Origin: Candidatus Latescibacterota bacterium
GTDB lineage: Bacteria > Latescibacterota > UBA2968 > UBA8231
NCBI GenBank assembly: GCA_022820485.1
Contig: JAJEFJ010000042.1
Span: 50,381-114,380 of the forward strand
Reading direction: 5' to 3'
DNA: 64,000 nt
The translations under genes were made by a program, and so were the position numbers. Below, one piece after another: positions 49,904 to 56,502 of the stretch (position 1 is the stretch's first letter; the number at the start of each line of letters is the position of its first letter). The notes under the pieces were generated by a model. That model did not search any database and was not told the DNA's origin. It saw only the letters and a list, made by a program, of their open reading frames with translations.

Positions 49904-50494
49904 TTGAAACCTGTCGATTTCAAGGTGAAGACGCTTAAAGAGATCGCCCAGGTCCAGATGGGCCTCGCCTTTCGTTCCCGCATTGAGCCGGAAGCGGATG
50001 GGACTGTTGCAGTCATTCAGATGCGCGACTTGACTGAGGATAATAAACTGAGCCATCGCAATCTGATCACTATCAAAATGGATAAACTTAGCGATCGCCA
50101 TTTGGTAAAACGCAGAGATTTGATTTTTCGCTCTAGAAGGCAAACCACTACGGCGGCGATCATTGATACGAAAATTGGTCCAGCGATTGTCGCGGCTCCG
50201 CTGTTGAGAATCCGGGTTACGAGCAAGCATGTTCTCCCGGAGTACCTGTGCTGGTTTATCAACCAGCCGCTGGCGCAGGCGTTCTTGCACAGTAGAGCTA
50301 CTGGAACGGCGATGACGGTGATCGGCAAATCCGCTCTCGATGAGTTGCAAGTTCCCTTGCCCGACCTTGCAACTCAGGAGCGCATCGTCGCTCTGGCCGA
50401 TTTATCGAATAAGGAGCAGAAGCTGATGAGGGAGCTGGCGGCGAAGAAGGAAAAACTAGTCAACGGGATTCAGATGCAATTGGCGACTAAATAG
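49904..50494 (+). CDS. hsdS: Half-length type I restriction specificity subunit (single target-recognition domain)
   Basis: 196 residues, about half the usual 400. One target-recognition domain (LKEIAQVQMGLAFRSRIEP, IQMRDLTEDN, RDLIFRSRRQTTTAAII, PEYLCWFINQP, GKSALDELQVPLPDLATQ) then one conserved helix (ERIVALADLSNKEQKLMRELAAKKEKLVNGI). Such half-subunits can dimerise to read a palindromic target. A TTG at 49904 or the GTG at 49925 is the probable start; neither has a strong ribosome-binding site. HsdM follows after 12 bp, so it could be the original S subunit, or a fragment kept beside a newer full HsdS at 53828. Confidence 0.85.
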   Translation: MKPVDFKVKTLKEIAQVQMGLAFRSRIEPEADGTVAVIQMRDLTEDNKLSHRNLITIKMDKLSDRHLVKRRDLIFRSRRQTTTAAIIDTKIGPAIVAAPLLRIRVTSKHVLPEYLCWFINQPLAQAFLHSRATGTAMTVIGKSALDELQVPLPDLATQERIVALADLSNKEQKLMRELAAKKEKLVNGIQMQLATK

Positions 50495-50506
50495 GAGCAG
50501 CCAGAT

Positions 50507-52171
50507 ATGAGCGATCAGATCCAACAGAAAGATATTAACAGCGCCGCTTGGGCGGCCTGCGACACCTTTCGCGGAGTGATGGATGCAGCGGGATACAAAG
50601 ACTACATCCTCGTGATGCTATTCCTCAAGTACATCTCCGATGTCTGGAAGGATCACTACGAGGAATATCAAGAAAGATACGGCGGCAACGATGAGCGCAT
50701 CCGGCGCAGGCTGAAAAACGAGCGCTTTGTCCTGCCAGAGGGCAGCAGCTTTTACGACCTCTATGAACGACGCTCGGAAGCCAATGTTGGCGAGCTCATC
50801 AATATCGCGCTGGAGGCGATTGAAACCGAGAACAAGGAGAAACTCGAAGATGTTTTCCGCAATATAGACTTCAACAGCGAGGCCAATCTCGGCAAAACCA
50901 GAGACCGCAATCGCCGCCTGAAAATGCTGCTAGAGGATTTCAACAAGCCCGAATTAAACATGAGCCCCAGCCGCGTCTCGGAAGATGTCATCGGCAACAC
51001 CTACATCTACCTGATCGAGCGTTTTGCCTCCGACGCGGGCAAAAAAGCCGGCGAGTTCTACACGCCGCATAAAGTGTCCGAACTGGTGGCGAAACTGTGC
51101 TCCCCCAAGCCAAGTGCTCGCATCTGCGATCCCGCCTGCGGTTCTGCGGGGTTGCTGATTGAGGCGGCCCGGCTGGTGGGCGGCAAGGACTACTCTCTAT
51201 ACGGCATGGAGGTGAACGGCAGCACCTGGGCGCTGGCGCGGATGAACATGTTTCTGCACGGTGCCGACTCCGCCCGCATCGAATGGTGTAACACCCTTAC
51301 CTCCCCGACACTGGTAGAAAACAACCAACTGATAAAGTTCAACAACGTGGTCGCCAATCCGCCGTTCTCGCTCGACAAGTGGGGCGCAGAAGACGCCGAC
51401 GCGGACCCGTACAACCGCTTTTGGCGTGGAGTGCCACCCAAATCCAAAGGCGATTACGCTTTCATTAGCCACATGATAGAAGCGGCCTTGGCAAAAGAGG
51501 GACGGGTTGCGGTGGTCGCTCCGCACGGCGTTTTGTTCCGGGGCGCTGCTGAAGGGCGCATTCGCCAGCAATTGATTGAAGAAAACTTGCTCGATGCCGT
51601 CATCGGCTTGCCCGGCAATCTGTTCCCTACGACCTCGATACCGGTGGCCATTTTGGTCTTTGACCGCTCGCGTGAGCAAGGGGGCGCGAATGGGCACCGC
51701 AAAGACGTTCTGTTTGTCGATGCAAGCCGCGAATATCAGGCGGGCAAGAATCAAAACACCTTGCTGGACGAGCACCTCGAAAAGGTCACCGCCGTTTATG
51801 AAAAACGCGAAGATGTAGATAAATACGCCCACCTCGCCACCTTTGAGGAAATCGCGGAAAACGACTTCAACCTGAACATTCCGCGCTATGTAGATACCTT
51901 TGAGGAAGAGGAGGAGATTGATATTGACGCGGTGGGCAGGGAGATCGATCAGTTGGAAAAGGAATTGAGTGTGGTGCGTGGAGCGATGGGGAAGTTGTTG
52001 AAGGGGATCGACCGCGAGGGTGGGCTTAGCCGGTTGTTCCAGTCTTGGACGGATGAGGGCGATGCAGAAGAACAGCGGGAGACGCTTGAGCATCTCATTA
52101 AGGCGCTGGATGAAAACCGGCCGGCCGACCGCAAGCTCTTTCCAAAGGAACTGAAGGGGAAGAGTTGGTGA
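50507..52171 (+). CDS. hsdM: Type I restriction-modification DNA methyltransferase subunit
   Basis: 554 residues, full length. N-terminal HsdM_N helices (AACDTFRGVMDAAGYKDYIL, LFLKYISDVW). Catalytic domain: GEFYTPHKVSELVAKL (182-), motif I CDPACGSAGLL (207-), and motif IV N284-P-P-F287 of N6-adenine methyltransferases (VVANPPFSLDKWG). C-terminal coiled coil IDAVGREIDQLEKELSVVRG contacts HsdS. AGGAGC lies ahead of the ATG. Stop overlaps the PIN-domain gene as GTGA. Confidence 0.96.
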   Translation: MSDQIQQKDINSAAWAACDTFRGVMDAAGYKDYILVMLFLKYISDVWKDHYEEYQERYGGNDERIRRRLKNERFVLPEGSSFYDLYERRSEANVGELINIALEAIETENKEKLEDVFRNIDFNSEANLGKTRDRNRRLKMLLEDFNKPELNMSPSRVSEDVIGNTYIYLIERFASDAGKKAGEFYTPHKVSELVAKLCSPKPSARICDPACGSAGLLIEAARLVGGKDYSLYGMEVNGSTWALARMNMFLHGADSARIEWCNTLTSPTLVENNQLIKFNNVVANPPFSLDKWGAEDADADPYNRFWRGVPPKSKGDYAFISHMIEAALAKEGRVAVVAPHGVLFRGAAEGRIRQQLIEENLLDAVIGLPGNLFPTTSIPVAILVFDRSREQGGANGHRKDVLFVDASREYQAGKNQNTLLDEHLEKVTAVYEKREDVDKYAHLATFEEIAENDFNLNIPRYVDTFEEEEEIDIDAVGREIDQLEKELSVVRGAMGKLLKGIDREGGLSRLFQSWTDEGDAEEQRETLEHLIKALDENRPADRKLFPKELKGKSW

Positions 52172-52617
52172 ACCAGATCGTATTGCTCGATAGCGGCCCC
52201 CTCGGTCTGGTAACCAGCCCAAGCGGCTCGGGAGATGCTGCGGCATGTAGGGACTGGTTTCAGCAAGTGGAAGCTGGAGACTCGATGGTGATGGTGCCAG
52301 AGATCGCCGACTACGAGGTTCGGCGCGAGTTGCTTCGGGCGGGCAAAATTAGAGGTATTGAGCGGCTCGACGAACTTATCGCTCAGGTCAATTACTTGCC
52401 TATTACGACCAATGCCATGCGCCGAGCCGCAGCGTACTGGGCCGATGCTCGTCAGCAGGGTCGGCCAACGGCAGCCGATCCGGCACTTGACGGCGATGTG
52501 ATATTGGCGGCGCAAGCGGCAACGCTGAACTGGACGGATGTGGTTGTGGCGACGACGAACGTAAGGCATCTATCTCGTTTCGTTCAGGCAGAGATATGGT
52601 CCGACATTGCTGGATGA
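52168..52617 (+). CDS. PIN-domain protein coupled to hsdM
   Basis: 149 residues starting at GTG 52168 (GTGA overlap with the hsdM stop). PIN acidic residues: D in IVLLDSGPLGLV (residue about 7), E in VPEIADYEVRREL, D in TAADPALDGDVILAA, D/N in VVATTNVRHLSRF where the last position is Asn-type, common in this branch. Probable VapC-like ribonuclease, but no antitoxin precedes it; it is instead coupled to the methyltransferase, as seen in some R-M operons. Confidence 0.88.
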   Translation: MNQIVLLDSGPLGLVTSPSGSGDAAACRDWFQQVEAGDSMVMVPEIADYEVRRELLRAGKIRGIERLDELIAQVNYLPITTNAMRRAAAYWADARQQGRPTAADPALDGDVILAAQAATLNWTDVVVATTNVRHLSRFVQAEIWSDIAG

Positions 52618-52684
52618 GGCCGTAAAGCAGGCCACGGGAAGACAGCCCGCAACACTTCCTCGAACGAAGCCAAGGTTGCATAAC

Positions 52685-53077
52685 ATGAGACGACGAGAAG
52701 CCCGCCTCATTTTGGGTGTAGATGAGGCCGCTACCACAGAGACGATAAAGTCGGCGTTTCGCCGCTATGCCCTCAAGCACCACCCCGATCGCAACCCGGA
52801 CAACCCGGTTGCCGAAGAGGCATTTAAGAAGGGTGCTCATGCCTATCGCTTGTTGACGGGACAGGAGGGGGCCGATCTGGATGAATTGTTAGAGCAATTT
52901 GAGGACATAGAGCAGTCCCTCGACCAAATGAAACAGTCCTTTGACGAATTTGGAAAAAATATGTCAGAAGGACTCGACCGGATCGAAACCAAGATGTCTC
53001 GCATGTTTAAGTGGACCATCTTCTTGATGATTTTCACGACCCTATCGTTGGTTCTGCTCATTCTGAGCGGTTTCTGA
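52685..53077 (+). CDS. Membrane-anchored J-domain protein
   Basis: 130 residues from ATG 52685. Residues about 5-65 form a J domain (REARLILGVDEAATTETIKS, FRRYALKHHPDRNPDN with the essential HPD), then a coiled coil (LLEQFEDIEQSLDQMKQSF) and a single C-terminal helix (FKWTIFLMIFTTLSLVLLIL). It would recruit an Hsp70 to the membrane. An in-frame ATG at 52607 would overlap the PIN gene and adds unconserved residues. Unusual inside a type I R-M locus. Confidence 0.85.
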   Translation: MRRREARLILGVDEAATTETIKSAFRRYALKHHPDRNPDNPVAEEAFKKGAHAYRLLTGQEGADLDELLEQFEDIEQSLDQMKQSFDEFGKNMSEGLDRIETKMSRMFKWTIFLMIFTTLSLVLLILSGF

Positions 53078-53087
53078 GGTACAGATA

Positions 53088-53174
53088 GCAGGAACGGATA
53101 AAGACATGAACTCTCAGACGCGAAACATTAAACGCGCAAAAACCTATTGGCAGGAATACAAGGAGTCCCAGTGA
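53088..53174 (+). pseudogene. C-terminal remnant of a HigB/RelE-type killer toxin
   Basis: Reads AGTDKDMNSQTRNIKRAKTY then WQEYKESQ and a stop. This matches the usual end of addiction-module killer proteins (GGDK-x-x-Q-x-x-DI-x-x-A-x-x-YW-x-x-Y). The rest of the toxin is missing; the J-domain gene lies directly upstream. Its TGA overlaps the ATG of the antitoxin-like gene at 53174, preserving the toxin-antitoxin junction. An ATG at 53106 could give a 22-residue peptide. Confidence 0.6.
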
Positions 53175-53464
53175 TGAGAAAAATTAGAAAATACCACGAT
53201 TACCTGATGGAAGAACTATCTGACCGTGAGAAGGCCATCTCCTACCTTCAAACGGCATTGGAAGAATATCAAATAGATGAGGACGGTGCCGCCCTTCATC
53301 GCGCATTAAGCCAAGCTGTTGAAGCACAGGGCGGCGTTCAAGAATTCGCGCTGAGAACCCATAGCGATCCACAGGCCGTTTCGGATGCCTTGTTGAGCAA
53401 GAATGAGACGCAGATTGCTAGAGTAATAGCAAGACTGCCAGAGGGGTTTACCGAAGAAGTTTAA
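53174..53464 (+). CDS. HigA-like addiction-module antitoxin, partner toxin lost
   Basis: 96 residues from ATG 53174, with AAGGAG 9 nt upstream. The N-terminus follows the antidote pattern (YHDYLMEELSDREKAISYLQ, ALEEYQIDEDGAALHRALSQ) and then AVEAQGGVQEFALRTHSDPQ, which would be the first helix of the DNA-binding fold. The last part is divergent from the usual helix-turn-helix. It directly follows the toxin remnant. Confidence 0.65.
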   Translation: MRKIRKYHDYLMEELSDREKAISYLQTALEEYQIDEDGAALHRALSQAVEAQGGVQEFALRTHSDPQAVSDALLSKNETQIARVIARLPEGFTEEV

Positions 53465-53503
53465 ACCCCTCGAATTCGATGGGTTTAGCGAAGGGCACGA
53501 GAG

Positions 53504-53725
53504 ATGGACAAAGAGCAGGCAATGGCCAAGACAAAAACGACGCGCTACGACGTCGCCGAGCATCTGCGTACGCCCGAGGAGATGGCAGCCTACTTGGAAG
53601 CCTGTTTTGAAGAAGCGGACAGCGACGCGGCCTTTATCACCAAAGCGCTGGGCGATATTGCTCGTGCCAAGGGCATGTCTCAACTCGCGAGGGATGCCGA
53701 CGAGGGGAAAATTGGGGCGAGCTAG
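53504..53725 (+). pseudogene. Truncated addiction-module antidote protein
   Basis: 73 residues (67 from the more family-like ATG at 53522). RYDVAEHLRTPEEMAAYLEA and AFITKALGDIARAKGMSQLA match the N-terminal two thirds of putative addiction-module antidotes; the helix-turn-helix that normally continues (S-R-E-S-L-Y-x-A-L-S) is replaced by DADEGKIGAS and a stop. No toxin lies beside it. It therefore probably cannot bind DNA. Confidence 0.6.
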
Positions 53726-53736
53726 ACCGAAAATCA

Positions 53737-53804
53737 GTTGTCCGGAAATTCTGGATAACTGCCGTGGTAGCCAAGAGGAGAACAACTGTTCGGAAATTCC
53801 GAAC
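53737..53804. promoter_or_regulatory. Two copies of an operator-like TCGGAAATTCCGA motif upstream of hsdS
   Basis: Perfect copy GTTCGGAA-A-TTCCGAAC (53788-53804) and degenerate copy GTCCGGAAATTCTGGA around 53740-53755, 48 bp apart, in the 102 bp before the full-length hsdS. A symmetric protein dimer could bind both. AGAAGG lies 8 nt before the GTG of hsdS. Confidence 0.55.
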
Positions 53805-53827
53805 TGTTCAAAAGAGAAGGTTGTAGA

Positions 53828-55108
53828 GTGACTTTGAGTAGAGAGACGGTGAAAAATGAAGCGTTGCCGAAGGGGTGGCGGCGGATGCGGCTAAATACCG
53901 TTGCTTCTGTCAAAACCGGCCCTTTTGGCGCACAACTGCATCAGCATGACTATGTTCAATCCAATGGGACACCAATAGTTACAGTCGAACATTTAAATGA
54001 AAGAGGGCTCATACATAAAAATTTGCCTCTGGTATCTTACCATGATAAACAAAGGCTGAGTCAATATATAATTCGAGAAGGTGATATTGTTTTTAGTCGG
54101 GTTGGTTCAGTAGATAGAAGTTCTTTGGTTTCAAAATACGAAGATGGATGGCTTTTCTCTGGTCGTCTATTACGAGTAAGACCTGAGAGAGATGATGTAT
54201 ATAGTTCGTATTTAAATTATTTTTTTCACACACGAAAATTTAGACATCATATGAAAAGCATTGCAGTCGGTGGAACCATGCCATCAATAAACACCAATAT
54301 ATTGAGCAATGTCATTATTTGCCTTCCTCCTATGAATGAGCAAAAAGCTATCGCGTCTTTACTGGAAACATGGGACACGGCGATTGAGAAAACCGAAGCA
54401 CTGATCGAGGAGAAGGAGAAACGATTTAAGTGGTTGTTGAGAACTCTTATCAGCGACCAGCAGGATAATCCTGAATGGCGAAAGGTGAGATTGGAAGATA
54501 CTTGCGAGGTTATCGTTAGCCCTGTTGACAAAAAGACTGTCTATGGGGAGTTGCCCGTCAAATTGTGCAATTACACAGATGTTTATTATAACGACATCAT
54601 TGGTTCTGATATTGACTTTATGTCTGCCACGGCCAAGCCTTCAGAGATAGAGAAATTTTCGATTACTGAAGGCGATGTAATCATTACCAAAGATTCCGAA
54701 ACACCTAACGACATTGGCGTCCCTGCCTATGTTAAAGGAACCATCGATAATCTGTTATGCGGCTACCACTTAGCGATCCTTCGCCCAAAGAAACAGACGA
54801 TAGGGAAGTATGTCTGTTATGCATTGACTTCTCCGAGAGTGAAATATGATTTTTACAGATTTGCTAATGGAATTACACGCTTTGGACTAACTATGGAATC
54901 TTACAAAAAAATTAAAATCTCGCTTCCTATGCTTTCTGAACAAAAACGAATTGTAAATTTACTTGATACTTCTAAGAAAGAAATCGAAATCCTCAAACAA
55001 CTCGCCGAACAATACCGAGTCCAAAAGCGCGGATTGATGCAGAAATTACTGACCGGGAAATGGCGAATACATGACCTCACCAGCAGTACAGCAGTGAGAA
55101 ACCGATAG
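53828..55108 (+). CDS. hsdS: Type I restriction specificity subunit (two target-recognition domains)
   Basis: 426 residues, normal length, starting at GTG 53828 (AGAAGG upstream). TRD1 about 10-185 (TVASVKTGPFGAQLHQHDYV, REGDIVFSRVGSVDRSSLV, GTMPSINTNILSNVIICLP), conserved helix NEQKAIASLLETWDTAIEKT; TRD2 about 215-375, second helix EQKRIVNLLDTSKKEIEILK to QKLLTGKWRI. Coding DNA is markedly AT-richer than HsdM and HsdR, so this subunit was probably acquired separately, as is common for specificity genes. Confidence 0.95.
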   Translation: MTLSRETVKNEALPKGWRRMRLNTVASVKTGPFGAQLHQHDYVQSNGTPIVTVEHLNERGLIHKNLPLVSYHDKQRLSQYIIREGDIVFSRVGSVDRSSLVSKYEDGWLFSGRLLRVRPERDDVYSSYLNYFFHTRKFRHHMKSIAVGGTMPSINTNILSNVIICLPPMNEQKAIASLLETWDTAIEKTEALIEEKEKRFKWLLRTLISDQQDNPEWRKVRLEDTCEVIVSPVDKKTVYGELPVKLCNYTDVYYNDIIGSDIDFMSATAKPSEIEKFSITEGDVIITKDSETPNDIGVPAYVKGTIDNLLCGYHLAILRPKKQTIGKYVCYALTSPRVKYDFYRFANGITRFGLTMESYKKIKISLPMLSEQKRIVNLLDTSKKEIEILKQLAEQYRVQKRGLMQKLLTGKWRIHDLTSSTAVRNR

Positions 55109-55124
55109 ACCAAGGAGTGCTATA

Positions 55125-56163
55125 GTGAAAAAAGAAAACCAAGAGAAGAACAACCAAAATCCGAGTCCAATCATAATCGAGTTTAACTTGGATAAGCTAC
55201 CGCTAGAAGAAAAAAGAAGATTTATTAGATTTCTTGAGGCTGTACCCCAAGGCAATAGCGCGTGGAATCCAAAAGACGGTGACGAGCTTCCGAGTCCAGG
55301 GTCCATAGTGCATAAAATCGCTCGGGCCAACAGAAATATGAAAACTTTTCGGAGCAAAGTTGAAGAATTATGTGGGGCACTTTCTGATATGGAAAAAAGA
55401 GAGACTGAAAAAGTGAGAGCCCAAGATGATCCTAATTTTAAGTTGCATATGAGTACGTCCGATAGCGGCCTAGATGGAACACTGATGGAATTGTCGATGG
55501 ATATGGGAGAAATTGTGTACCATGTGAGAACGGCACTCGATCATCTTGTTCGGATGCTAGTGTTGGTCTCTGGGGGAACGCCAAGCCTCTCTTGTGGTTT
55601 TCCTATCTTCAACAATTACGTTTCCATAGATGATTTTTACAAAAAGAAGGCATTGGATGGACTTGCCGATGCCTTCAAGATAAGACTTTATTATTTTCAG
55701 CCTTTTCTTCGAGAAGATGAGATAATGACTGAATTTGCCCACCTTCGCTATGTTGATTCCATCGATCGCTCAGTATTGCAAAAACTCAACTATATTTGTA
55801 ATGTCGACAAGCATCGTCATTTGCTCTTGCAGAATAGGCGCAGTAAAAGAGATGATATGGGCATTCTCCGCGGCGTTGTTGCACGAAAAACGGTAACTCG
55901 TTAGAAAACAATAGTTTACGAAATTTGACATCAAAACGCTAACTTATTGTAAAACAACGACTTATAGATATTCATGCAACAACGCCATTCTCCGCATCAG
56001 TCCCGATCCTGCGATCGAGGTTGGAATTGAATTTGAGAAAGGCAAGGTTGAAGTGGTTGAAATGATAAGTTTTCTTGAAAAGGCCATTCTTGATGTAAAA
56101 GAAATTGTCTCTCAGTACGTTAAAGGAAGTGGCGAGGAAAGGGAGGTTAATTTTGACTTCTAA
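55125..56163 (+). pseudogene. Conserved hypothetical gene split by a 115-bp MITE
   Basis: The first 249 codons run to 55871 (MKKENQEKNN ... IVYHVRTALDHLVRMLVLVS ... YICNVDKHRHLLLQNRRSKR-DDMGILR). The MITE at 55872-55986 then inserts and a stop follows at 55904. Directly after the duplicated target the same protein resumes as ISPDPAIEVGIEFEKGKVEV to VNFDF-stop at 56163. Removing element plus one target copy restores an intact 304-residue frame. The YHVRTALDHL and NVDKHRHLLL motifs are those of a HEPN-like helical hypothetical family often found near R-M genes; function unknown. AT-rich like hsdS. Confidence 0.85.
55872..55986. mobile_element. 115-bp MITE with 16-bp terminal inverted repeats and 9-bp target duplication
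   Basis: Left end GGCGTTGTTGCACGAA (55872-55887); right end TTCATGCAACAACGCC (55971-55986), inverted with one mismatch. Flanks are perfect 9-bp direct repeats ATTCTCCGC (55863-55871 and 55987-55995). The interior has no coding capacity. Ends beginning GG(C/G)-G-TTGTTG and a 9-bp duplication recall IS5-type IS903 relatives, which make 9-bp duplications. The parent element is not in this window, so it would need transposase in trans. Confidence 0.9.
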
Positions 56164-56165
56164 GC

Positions 56166-56255
56166 CTTAACTGGAATAACAAGGCCGTCTTTACAGGCCA
56201 CAATATCGACATCATGCGTGGCATGAACTCGAAGACGGTGGGTTTGGTCTATTTA
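56166..56255 (+). pseudogene. N-terminal stub of a site-specific DNA methyltransferase
   Basis: Frame reads LNWNNKAVFTGHNIDIMRG then MNSKTVGLVYL, matching the start of beta-class adenine/cytosine methyltransferases (x-N-K-x-x-x-GDNLDILRGMNSESVDLIYLDPPF), but it breaks off exactly before the DPPF catalytic motif. There is no upstream start; it lies 2 bp after the stop of the split gene. It is debris of another modification gene. Confidence 0.7.
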
Positions 56256-56321
56256 GAAGCGGTCTCAAATTCCGGATTCGGTCCCTCAAACGGCTCAAAG
56301 CTTATAGATAACATCTGACAA

Positions 56322-56365
56322 TTTACTCAATACACTGAGTAAAATTACTCAAAGAACCGAGCAAA
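56322..56365 (+). promoter_or_regulatory. Two abutting 22-bp operator-like palindromic units ending at a start codon
   Basis: Unit 1 (56322-56343) is TTTACTCA-N6-TGAGTAAA, perfect 8-bp arms. Unit 2 (56344-56365) is ATTACTCA-N6-CGAGCAAA, the degenerate form. They abut with no gap, and the ATG of the truncated ATPase follows immediately at 56366. A dimeric repressor bound here would block both RNA polymerase and translation; autoregulation is inferred. Confidence 0.75.
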
Positions 56366-56500
56366 ATGACGTTCATCAGACCCCAAGCGTCCGAGCTAGC
56401 CCGACGCTTACAAGAATCCCGGCGCTTCATTCAAGTCGTCTCGGGAGCAAGGCAGGTCGGCAAAACAACCCTTGCCCTGCAAGTCGCCGAGCGGAGCTAA
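56366..56500 (+). pseudogene. Truncated AAA ATPase (DUF4143-type) with Walker A only
   Basis: 44 codons: MTFIRPQASELARRLQESRR, then VSGARQVGKTTLALQVAERS and TAA at 56498-56500. The Walker A P-loop GARQVGKTT is intact but everything after is gone; full-length members have about 400 residues (AAA domain, then DUF4143). The AlbA-type gene begins 2 bp later. It may be a relic or a small regulatory peptide. Confidence 0.75.
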
Positions 56501-56502
56501 CC

